Source: BOKV01 sp041987205 (GTDB lineage Bacteria; Pseudomonadota; Alphaproteobacteria; Rhizobiales; Rhizobiaceae). From it: DNA of 28,926 nt. Positions 15,946-22,660 of this stretch are shown here, piece by piece. Position 1 is the stretch's first letter. The number at the start of each line of letters is the position of its first letter. The position numbers and the translations under genes were made by a program. The stretch is from assembly GCA_041987205.1 (NCBI GenBank), contig JBHIWX010000056.1:1-28926 (forward strand), given 5' to 3'. The notes beneath the pieces are model-generated. The model searched no databases. It saw only the letters and a list, made by a program, of their open reading frames with translations, and was not told the DNA's origin.

Positions 15946-17580
15946 GTGGCGGCTACGGTCGATCGGATAGCAGGGGAGTTCATCCTGCTTTGGGGCTGGC
16001 GGCGGGCGCTCGCCGCGCTTGTCGCCGGTGCGCTGTCCGCGCTGGCCATGCCGCCCTTCTACGCCTTCCCCATACTTTTTTTGACATTTCCCGTTTTCAT
16101 CTGGCTGATGGATGCCACCGCCGCCGATCCGCCGGGTGGCGTGGTGCGGCGTTTCCTGCGCGGCTTCGCCACCGGCTGGCTGTTCGGCTTCGGCTATTTC
16201 CTCGCCGGCCTGTGGTGGGTCGGCAACGCCTTCTTGGTCGAGGCCGACAAATTCGCCTGGATGCTGCCTTTCGCGGTAACGATCCTGCCCGCGATCCTCG
16301 CCATTTTCTGGGGCGTGGCGGCCGGTGTGGCGAACCTTGCTTGGCGCGAGGACTGGCCGCGCATCCTGCTGCTGTCGGCCGTACTGGCGCTGGCCGAATT
16401 CCTGCGCGGAACGCTGTTCACCGGTTTTCCGTGGAACGCGCTCGGCTATGCCACCATGCCGGTGCCGCTCGCCATGCAGTCGGCGGCAGTGGTCGGCCTC
16501 TACGGCGTCACCGTGCTGTGCCTGCCGGTTTTCGGCGTAATGGCGCTTCGCCCACTCCCCGGCAGAGCGCCGCCCGGAACGCGGCTCTATCTGGCGATGG
16601 TGTTTCTGCTCGTTGTCGCACATCTGGGCTATGGTGCCTGGCGGCTCAACGCGTTGCCACAGCAATGGCGCGAGGGTGTCACGATCCGCATCGTCCAGCC
16701 CGACATCGACCAGGCCGAAAAATGGTCGCCCGAGATGGAGGCGCGCAATTTCCGTACCCTGCTGGAATTGTCTGCGCCGGGCTTGAGCGGGCAATCGCCG
16801 GACGACGGCCGCATCACCCACATCGTCTGGCCGGAATCCTCCTTTCCCTTCATCCTGACCGAGCGCCCCGACGCGCTCACCGCATTGGCCCAAATGATCC
16901 CGGACGGCACCATGCTGATCGCCGGCGCACTGCGTGTCGAACCGCCCGGCGCGGGGGGAAGCCGTGAGCGTGTGTTCAACTCGGTCTTCACCATCGACGG
17001 CGACGGCACCATCACGGGCGCGGCCGACAAGGTTCACCTTGTGCCCTTCGGCGAGTATCTGCCGCTGCAGGAATGGGCGGAACGCGTCGGCATCGAACAG
17101 CTCACCCATCTGCATGGCGGCTTCGAGCCGGGCATCGGCCGACCGCTGCTCGACGCCGGCGCGGCCGGTCGCTTCCTGGCGCTCGTCTGTTACGAGATCA
17201 TCTTTCCCGGCGCCGCCATCACCGGCTCCGATGCGAAGGGGCGGCCGGACTTTATCGTCAATGTCACCAACGACGCCTGGTACGGCATCACGCCCGGGCC
17301 CTACCAGCACTGGCATCAGGCCGTGCTGCGCGGCGTCGAGGAGGGCCTGCCGGTCGTGCGCGCCGCCAACAACGGCATCTCGTCGATCACCGATGCCACG
17401 GGCCGCACGGTGGCGCATCTCGATCTCGGCCGGCGTGGCGTGGTCGACGCCCGTCTGCCCTTGGCCGCGCCTGCGACATATTACACCCGATGGGGTGATC
17501 TTCCCTTTTTCATATTCTGCGGTGTCTTTGTGTTTTTGGGCCTTTTTGGCGGCAAATTCGTCAATCGGACAGGCCATTGA
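15946..17580 (+). CDS. lnt: Apolipoprotein N-acyltransferase Lnt
   Basis: The polytopic inner-membrane enzyme adds the third acyl chain to bacterial lipoproteins. Several N-terminal membrane helices (LAALVAGALSALAMPPFYAFP onwards) precede the periplasmic nitrilase-type domain. Its catalytic triad is intact: E297 (VWPESSFPF), K362 (DKVHLVPFGEYLP) and C415 (LVCYEIIFPG), numbered from the start used here. A final membrane helix is DLPFFIFCGVFVFLGLFGG. Two GTG starts are possible. GTG 15946 has a strong Shine-Dalgarno (AGAGG, 15931-15935, 10 bases away), giving 544 residues. GTG 15922 gives 552 residues but has no good ribosome binding site. A 105-bp gap without clear signals separates it from corC. 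Confidence 0.95.
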   Translation: MAATVDRIAGEFILLWGWRRALAALVAGALSALAMPPFYAFPILFLTFPVFIWLMDATAADPPGGVVRRFLRGFATGWLFGFGYFLAGLWWVGNAFLVEADKFAWMLPFAVTILPAILAIFWGVAAGVANLAWREDWPRILLLSAVLALAEFLRGTLFTGFPWNALGYATMPVPLAMQSAAVVGLYGVTVLCLPVFGVMALRPLPGRAPPGTRLYLAMVFLLVVAHLGYGAWRLNALPQQWREGVTIRIVQPDIDQAEKWSPEMEARNFRTLLELSAPGLSGQSPDDGRITHIVWPESSFPFILTERPDALTALAQMIPDGTMLIAGALRVEPPGAGGSRERVFNSVFTIDGDGTITGAADKVHLVPFGEYLPLQEWAERVGIEQLTHLHGGFEPGIGRPLLDAGAAGRFLALVCYEIIFPGAAITGSDAKGRPDFIVNVTNDAWYGITPGPYQHWHQAVLRGVEEGLPVVRAANNGISSITDATGRTVAHLDLGRRGVVDARLPLAAPATYYTRWGDLPFFIFCGVFVFLGLFGGKFVNRTGH

Positions 17581-17631
17581 CTTGCTTCCGTGTCAGGTAG
17601 CAAAATAGCGCGTCGGACAATTTTTGATACA

Positions 17632-17719
17632 GGACAACTGTCCGTCGCCCCCAACTGGCGAGGTCGAATTCGACCTCCCATTGCCAAACCCACAGGCAGA
17701 ATTCGTAAAAAGGATTCTG
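17632..17719 (+). promoter_or_regulatory. Three inverted repeats in the praR upstream region
   Basis: The 187-bp lnt-praR spacer holds three inverted repeats in a row. The first is GGACA-AC-TGTCC (17632-17643). The second is the perfect 18-bp palindrome GAGGTCGAATTCGACCTC (17660-17677). The third is CAGAAT-N11-ATTCTG (17697-17719). A second GGACAA copy lies at 17615-17620, 17 bp before the one in the first repeat. A weak promoter candidate, TTGACT (17577-17582) with CAAAAT (17601-17606), overlaps the lnt stop. The spacing suggests operator sites, possibly for autoregulation by the XRE-family product, but no binding protein can be named from the sequence. Confidence 0.45.
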
Positions 17720-17767
17720 TCGGCAACTCACTCGCCGTTCGCGGCGCAATAATAGAGAACACCCAAC

Positions 17768-18178
17768 ATGGCTGAAAAGAAGAAGCCGAACCCGATCGAC
17801 ATACATGTCGGAAGCCGGGTGCGCCTGAGGCGTACCATGCTCGGCATGAGTCAGGAGAAACTCGGCGAGCATCTGGGCATCACGTTCCAGCAAATCCAGA
17901 AATACGAAAAGGGAGCCAACCGCGTCGGTGCAAGCCGGCTCCAGGAAATAGCGCGGGTATTGAACACCCCGATCTCGTTTTTCTTCGAGGACGCGCCGGG
18001 CGGCGTCGACGGGGAAACGAGCGGATTCAGCGATTCGGAATCGTCGAACTACGTGGTCGACTTCCTCTCCAGTTCCGAAGGCCTGCAGCTCAATCGTGCA
18101 TTCGTGAAGATCAGGGATGCCAAGGTGCGGCGCAAGATCGTCGAGATGGTCAAGGCGCTTGCCGACGAGCCGGATTGA
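17768..18178 (+). CDS. praR: XRE-family transcriptional regulator, PraR-like
   Basis: The 136-residue protein has an N-terminal Cro/CI-type helix-turn-helix (VGSRVRLRRTMLGMSQEKLGEHLGITFQQIQKYEKGANRVGASRL, with the HTH at about 27-50). The C-terminal part, SSNYVVDFLSSSEGLQLNRAF and VRRKIVEMVKAL, is highly conserved in Alphaproteobacteria. It resembles PraR, which in Rhizobium and Azorhizobium represses biofilm/attachment or R-body genes and interacts with quorum-sensing control; that assignment is from memory. The gene stands alone, 187 bp after lnt, behind a spacer with three inverted repeats, and 131 bp before metK. The ATG at 17768 is the only sensible start. Confidence 0.88.
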   Translation: MAEKKKPNPIDIHVGSRVRLRRTMLGMSQEKLGEHLGITFQQIQKYEKGANRVGASRLQEIARVLNTPISFFFEDAPGGVDGETSGFSDSESSNYVVDFLSSSEGLQLNRAFVKIRDAKVRRKIVEMVKALADEPD

Positions 18179-18221
18179 TCGGTCTGAAGGACGGCTTGTC
18201 GCCGCAGATGGTTTCTCGCCC

Positions 18222-18249
18222 TTGACCTGACTTGGCCTGTCTGTAAAAG
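18222..18249 (+). promoter_or_regulatory. Promoter candidate for metK
   Basis: TTGACC (18222-18227, 5 of 6 to consensus) and TAAAAG (18244-18249, 4 of 6) are 16 bp apart. This would give a metK leader of about 55 nt. A near-palindrome, ACGG-T-CCGT followed by T residues (18250-18263), lies at the presumed start and could be an operator. Confidence 0.45.
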
Positions 18250-18290
18250 ACGGTCCGTTTTTGGCAGGCGGTGACGGCATGGCATGTCCA

Positions 18291-18305
18291 CCTGCGAGCA
18301 GGAGG
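18291..18305 (+). promoter_or_regulatory. metK Shine-Dalgarno with a stem overlapping it
   Basis: A full AGGAGG Shine-Dalgarno (18300-18305) lies 4 bases before the metK ATG. CCTGC (18291-18295) can pair with GCAGG (18298-18302), so part of the ribosome binding site lies in a short stem with a very small loop. This could modulate initiation, but I cannot match the leader to a known SAM riboswitch consensus. Confidence 0.4.
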
Positions 18306-18309
18306 CATC

Positions 18310-19581
<1,272 letters not shown>

Positions 19582-19604
19582 GGCCGCTCGCCTGACCGGG
19601 CGGG

Positions 19605-19629
19605 TGCCGGCCTCGACATGCGGCCGGCA
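19605..19629 (+). terminator. Stem-loop between metK and trmB
   Basis: TGCCGGCC (19605-19612) pairs perfectly with GGCCGGCA (19622-19629) around a 9-base loop, in the 64-bp metK-trmB spacer. No T-run follows. It may partially terminate or protect the metK message. Confidence 0.35.
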
Positions 19630-19645
19630 ATTCGGGGATCGATGG

Positions 19646-20362
19646 ATGAACGCCGAAACCGATCCCCCTGACGGCGCCCATCCGACGAGGCGGCGCGCCG
19701 TTTTCGGCCGCCGCAAGGCAAAGCCGCTCAAAACGGCGCAGGCCGATCTCTACGAGAGCCTGCTGCCGCGGCTGAGGCTCGATTTGTCGCAGCCCGCACC
19801 GACTGACCTCGCCGAACTGTTCCCCGGCGATCCCGGGAACTTCCGCCTCGAAATCGGCTTCGGCGGTGGCGAGCATCTGGCACGCGAGGCCGAGCGCTTC
19901 CCAAAGACCGGCTTCATCGGGGCCGAGCCATTTGTCAACGGCGTGGCGAAACTGCTGGTCCTCGCCGAGGAAAGCGGACTCGACAATCTTCGCATCTATG
20001 ACGATGCCGCCGAAAATTTGCTCGACTGGCTGCCGGCTGGCACGCTGTCGCGTGTCGATCTGCTCTACCCGGATCCGTGGCCGAAGCGTCGCCACTGGAA
20101 GCGCCGTTTCGTTAACGGGGAGAATCTGGACCGCATTGCCCGTGTGCTGAAGCCCGGCGGCGAGTTCCGCTTCGCGTCCGACATCGACACCTATGTCAAC
20201 TGGACGCTGCGCCACGTTCTCGCCCATCCCGCCTTCGAGTGGACGGCAACGAAGGCCGCCGACTGGCAGGAGCCCTGGGAAGGCTGGCTGCGCACGCGCT
20301 ACGAGGACAAGGCGTTTCGTGAGGGCAGGCCTCCAGCCTATCTGATCTTCCGCCGCGCGTGA
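19646..20362 (+). CDS. trmB: tRNA (guanine-N7-)-methyltransferase TrmB
   Basis: The 238-residue class I SAM methyltransferase makes m7G46 in tRNA variable loops. The SAM-binding glycine loop is EIGFGGGEH (69-77), followed by GAEPFVNGV. The family signature LLYPDPWPKRRHWKRRF is at 139-155, and SDIDTYVNW and AFREGRPPAYLI follow. A basic N-terminal tail (RRRAVFGRRKAKPL) could contact tRNA. The ATG at 19646 has GGGGA 7 bases upstream. In rhizobia trmB is usually followed directly by rimP. Here a convergent accessory gene begins 27 bp after its stop, with no clear terminator between them. Confidence 0.96.
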   Translation: MNAETDPPDGAHPTRRRAVFGRRKAKPLKTAQADLYESLLPRLRLDLSQPAPTDLAELFPGDPGNFRLEIGFGGGEHLAREAERFPKTGFIGAEPFVNGVAKLLVLAEESGLDNLRIYDDAAENLLDWLPAGTLSRVDLLYPDPWPKRRHWKRRFVNGENLDRIARVLKPGGEFRFASDIDTYVNWTLRHVLAHPAFEWTATKAADWQEPWEGWLRTRYEDKAFREGRPPAYLIFRRA

Positions 20363-20389
20363 TCATCTTCCATACGGCGGGATCGCAGA

Positions 20390-20905
20390 TTAGTTGGCGC
20401 GTTCGACGAGCGTGGCTGTCACAAGCGTGATCAGCGCCAGTGCTGCGGTTGCTGTGCGCGCGACATGCCAGAACCACCAGGCATCGCGCAGTTCGTTCCA
20501 GTTGCCAGGAATGGTATCGCTGGTCCATGTCATCACTTGCGCATTGATTGGCTGATTGACGAAACGGGTGATAAGTCCGCCGGCAATCAGCAGTACCAGT
20601 GCGGCTGCGTATATCGGCAATGCTCCCGCGGTCGCATAGCTTCGTACCGACAGAAGAGCAGTCAGCATTACGGCCACCAGTGCTATTGCCGGAAGCAGGA
20701 AGTTGAGACCGCGAACCGCGTTCTGGTGGACTTCCAGAAAGGTGGCTGCCGAATAGTAAGACGGATTGTATCCCTGCCAGATACCGAAAGTCGCACCCGC
20801 AACAAGAGCGACCAGGAGAATGGCCAGGACCTGCACAAAGATCAGGATACGGGAAGCGGCAGGAATGAAATCAGTAAGGAGGACTGCTGTCTTTTCCATT
20901 GTCAT
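20390..20905 (-). CDS. DUF1772 (anthrone oxygenase-like) membrane protein
   Basis: The 171-residue protein has four predicted membrane helices (about 19-43, 67-86, 95-114 and 148-166). It carries the DUF1772 pattern: FLEVHQNAVRGLNFLLP, then RFVNQPINAQVMTW (114-127) and LRDAWWFWHVARTATA (139-154). The family is named after fungal anthrone oxygenase; bacterial members have no established function, although a small-molecule oxidation or export-related role is possible. It is transcribed toward trmB and away from a TetR gene, the classical layout of a repressor controlling a neighbouring target. ATG 20905 and ATG 20899 (complement) are both possible starts. Third codon positions are visibly more A/T-rich than in flanking genes, which suggests acquisition. 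Confidence 0.8.
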   Translation of the reverse strand: MTMEKTAVLLTDFIPAASRILIFVQVLAILLVALVAGATFGIWQGYNPSYYSAATFLEVHQNAVRGLNFLLPAIALVAVMLTALLSVRSYATAGALPIYAAALVLLIAGGLITRFVNQPINAQVMTWTSDTIPGNWNELRDAWWFWHVARTATAALALITLVTATLVERAN

Positions 20906-20976
20906 TCGCCTTCATGGCCGGTTTGGATGAAAACCAATTGATCTTAGTGTAACTGTATTGAAATGTCGATGATGAA
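20906..20976. promoter_or_regulatory. Divergent promoter/operator region of the DUF1772-TetR pair
   Basis: This 71-bp A/T-rich spacer must hold promoters for both divergent genes. GGTTT-N6-AAACC (20920-20935) is a perfect inverted repeat and the best operator candidate for the TetR protein. No strong -35/-10 pair could be fixed. The short spacer means one bound repressor would cover both promoters. Confidence 0.4.
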
Positions 20977-21612
20977 ATGAGCAAGCGAAAATATCGTTCT
21001 TCAATCCGTGCCCGGCAGGCGGCCGAAACACGCGCCTCGATCCTTTCGGCGGCCGATGGGCTGTTTCGTCGGCAGGGTTGGGAATCGACCACCATCGCGG
21101 CGATTGCCGGTGCAGCCAGCGTTTCGGCTGAAACCGTTTATGCGAATTTTGGTAACAAGCGCGCGCTGATTTCCGAGCTCGTTGTGACCGCTGTGCGTCG
21201 CGATGCGACCGGCGTTCCGGTGATTGAGCAGGAGAGCCCGCGCAACGTATTGGAAGCACCGGATCAATCTGCTCAGATCGACCTGTTCGCGCACGATATA
21301 GCCGATGTGCTGGCACGCGTGGCGCCTCTGATGGCCGTAGTGCGTTCAGCTGCATTGGCGGAACCCGAGCTCGAATCGCTCTATGAGCGACTCCACGAGG
21401 GCAGGCGTGAAAACATTGCGCGCTTTGTGGATGCACTGATGAAAAACGGTCCTCTGCGTTCTTTACTCGACCGCCAGAGTGCCACGGCGACTGTGTGGCG
21501 GCTCGCCAGTCCTGAACTCTATAATCTGACCACCGGTGTTGAAGGCCTGGATACCAGGAGTTATGCCGAATGGCTCGGTGACAGCCTGAAGTACCTGCTG
21601 CTGGTCGATTGA
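20977..21612 (+). CDS. TetR/AcrR-family transcriptional regulator
   Basis: The 211-residue protein has a basic N-terminus (SKRKYRSSIRARQAAETRASILSAADGLFRRQGWESTTIAAIAGAASVSAETVYANFGNKRALISEL) that is a textbook TetR DNA-binding domain, with the helix-turn-helix at about residues 38-60. The C-terminal helical part would bind a ligand but shows no family-specific motif. It is divergent from the DUF1772 gene, so it probably represses that gene and itself through the 71-bp spacer. Codon use is less GC-biased than in neighbouring core genes (for example GTT, TAT, ATT and GGT are frequent). Its ligand is unknown. Confidence 0.9.
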   Translation: MSKRKYRSSIRARQAAETRASILSAADGLFRRQGWESTTIAAIAGAASVSAETVYANFGNKRALISELVVTAVRRDATGVPVIEQESPRNVLEAPDQSAQIDLFAHDIADVLARVAPLMAVVRSAALAEPELESLYERLHEGRRENIARFVDALMKNGPLRSLLDRQSATATVWRLASPELYNLTTGVEGLDTRSYAEWLGDSLKYLLLVD

Positions 21613-21656
21613 CAGGCGAGACTGGTTGGGTGTCGGGCGCACCCAGTCGTACATGC

Positions 21657-21685
21657 TTGCATTTGGCCGGTTTGCGGACTATATA
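21657..21685 (+). promoter_or_regulatory. Sigma70-like promoter upstream of rimP
   Basis: TTGCAT (21657-21662) and TATATA (21680-21685) are exactly 17 bp apart. It is among the best promoter matches in the window. Transcription would start near 21692. It probably drives the rimP-nusA-infB operon, or a short terminated leader, because an intrinsic terminator follows at once. Confidence 0.55.
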
Positions 21686-21710
21686 CCGCTCAAATTCTCC
21701 GATCGTTTCG

Positions 21711-21743
21711 AGAGAGTGGGTCCCACCGGTCCCGCTCTTTTTT
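21711..21743 (+). terminator. Intrinsic terminator/attenuator in the rimP leader
   Basis: AGAGAGTGGG (21711-21720) pairs with CCCGCTCTTT (21731-21740), with two G-U wobbles, around a 10-base loop. A run of six T ends at 21743. It lies 99 bases after the tetR stop but also about 20 bases after the likely start of the rimP-proximal promoter. It can therefore be read either as the tetR terminator or as an attenuator of the rimP-nusA-infB transcript. Confidence 0.6.
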
Positions 21744-21793
21744 GTTGCCGAGCGCAATGCGTTCGAAACGGTCACGCCGGAAAGCTCGGGCAA

Positions 21794-22021
21794 GCGGCCG
21801 AAGAGGCCGCCGGGCGAAAAGCCCGCCCAATCGGAGCCGTGGGCGAAGCGAACTGGCGTGAGATAAATCAAGAGGCGACTAGGGGCGTTAGCCCCGACCG
21901 GGAAGCAAAAAAAGCGAAGCGCGCGCCAGGCGCGACAGGGACCAGGACAAGAGGCGAGGAAGGCCGAAGGCCTGACCGGGAAGCAAACAAGAGGCGAGGA
22001 GCGCCGAAGGCGCGACAGGGA
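21794..22021 (+). repeat. Stem-loop array with four tandem 39-40-bp units upstream of rimP
   Basis: Two stem-loops come first: GCGGCC/GGCCGC (21794-21810) and CGGGC/GCCCG (21811-21825). Then four units begin at about 21870, 21909, 21949 and 21989. Three start with AAGAGGCGA (the second is degenerate), and all end in GAC(C/A)GGGA (at 21896, 21934, 21974 and 22014). Between these lies a 5-bp stem that differs in each unit: GGGGC/GCCCC, CGCGC/GCGCG, AGGCC/GGCCT and GCGCC/GGCGC. Units 1 and 3 share the tail ACCGGGAAGCAAA and units 2 and 4 share ACAGGGAC, so the array looks like a duplicated dimer of about 79 bp. Open frames across it are translations of the repeat, not genes. Confidence 0.75.
22017..22021 (+). 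promoter_or_regulatory. rimP Shine-Dalgarno supplied by the last repeat unit
   Basis: AGGGA (22017-22021) lies 7 bases before the TTG start of rimP and is the conserved 3' end of the last stem-loop unit. The unit's 5-bp stem (22001-22013) ends 3 bases before it. This fixes the TTG at 22029 as the start and places the repeat inside the translation initiation region. Confidence 0.5.
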
Positions 22022-22028
22022 CTTAATT

Positions 22029-22625
22029 TTGAGCGAACTGAACGAACCACGCATCATCGCCGAGACCGGACAGGAAGCCCGGGTCGCGGCCATTGTCGAG
22101 CCGGTGCTGGCCGATATCGGCTTCCGTCTGGTGCGCATTCGTCTGTCCGCCATGAACGGCCTGACCCTGCAGATCATGGCCGAGCGTCCCGACGGCACCA
22201 TGTCGATCGAGGATTGCGAGGCGGTGTCCAAGGCTGTCTCTCCGGTGCTCGACATCGAGGACCCGATCAGTTCGGCCTATAATCTGGAGATTTCCTCGCC
22301 GGGCATCGATCGGCCGCTGGTGCGCCGGTCCGATTTCACCGCGTGGTCCGGCCACAAGGCCAAGATCGAGACGCGCGCGCTGGTCGATGGCCGCAAGCGC
22401 TTCAAGGGCCGTATCGCTGCCATCGACGAGAGCCGCGTCACGCTGACCCGCGAGGATGCCGGCACGGATGAACCGGCCGAATTCAACGTACCGCTCGCCG
22501 AGATCGCCGACGCGAGGCTGGTGCTCGACGATGCCCTGATCCGCGAGGCGTTGAAGCGCGACAAGGCGCTGCGCCAGGCGAACAAGGCGAACGGCAAGAA
22601 CATCGAACAGGAAATCGACGGCTGA
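22029..22625 (+). CDS. rimP: Ribosome maturation factor RimP
   Basis: The 198-residue protein assists 30S subunit assembly. The N-terminal domain includes VEPVLADIGFRLVRIRLSAMNGLTLQIMAERPDGTMSIEDCEAVSKAVSPVLD, and the motif YNLEISSPGIDRPLVRRSDF marks the junction to the C-terminal SH3-like domain (VDGRKRFKGRIAAIDESRVTL). The first in-frame ATG is at residue 43, inside the conserved domain, so the start must be TTG 22029, supported by AGGGA 7 bases before it. A lysine-rich tail ends the protein. It opens the rimP-nusA-ylxR-infB operon. Confidence 0.95.
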   Translation: MSELNEPRIIAETGQEARVAAIVEPVLADIGFRLVRIRLSAMNGLTLQIMAERPDGTMSIEDCEAVSKAVSPVLDIEDPISSAYNLEISSPGIDRPLVRRSDFTAWSGHKAKIETRALVDGRKRFKGRIAAIDESRVTLTREDAGTDEPAEFNVPLAEIADARLVLDDALIREALKRDKALRQANKANGKNIEQEIDG

Positions 22626-22660
22626 GCGCCGTCGCCGACGAACCGAGGAGTCCGAGAACC

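Noticed and set aside
18179..18309. SAM riboswitch (SAM-II or SAM/SAH type) upstream of metK
   Set aside because: The conserved core bases of these aptamers, as far as I remember them, are not found. Only a short stem near the Shine-Dalgarno is visible.
21744..21790. tRNA-like segment with GTTCGAAAC, resembling a T-loop, upstream of rimP
   Set aside because: The bases flanking the loop do not form a 5-bp T stem, and no acceptor, D or anticodon arms can be built around it.
21870..22021. CRISPR array
   Set aside because: The units are tandem, with a 39-40-bp period and variable hairpins in the centre. There are no constant repeats separated by unrelated spacers, and no cas genes are nearby.
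21626..22282. Open frames crossing the stem-loop array, on both strands (also 20912-22255 and 21868-22050 on the minus strand)
   Set aside because: Their peptides are repetitive translations of the stem-loop units and run into rimP or tetR in the wrong frame. No family motif or start signal supports them.
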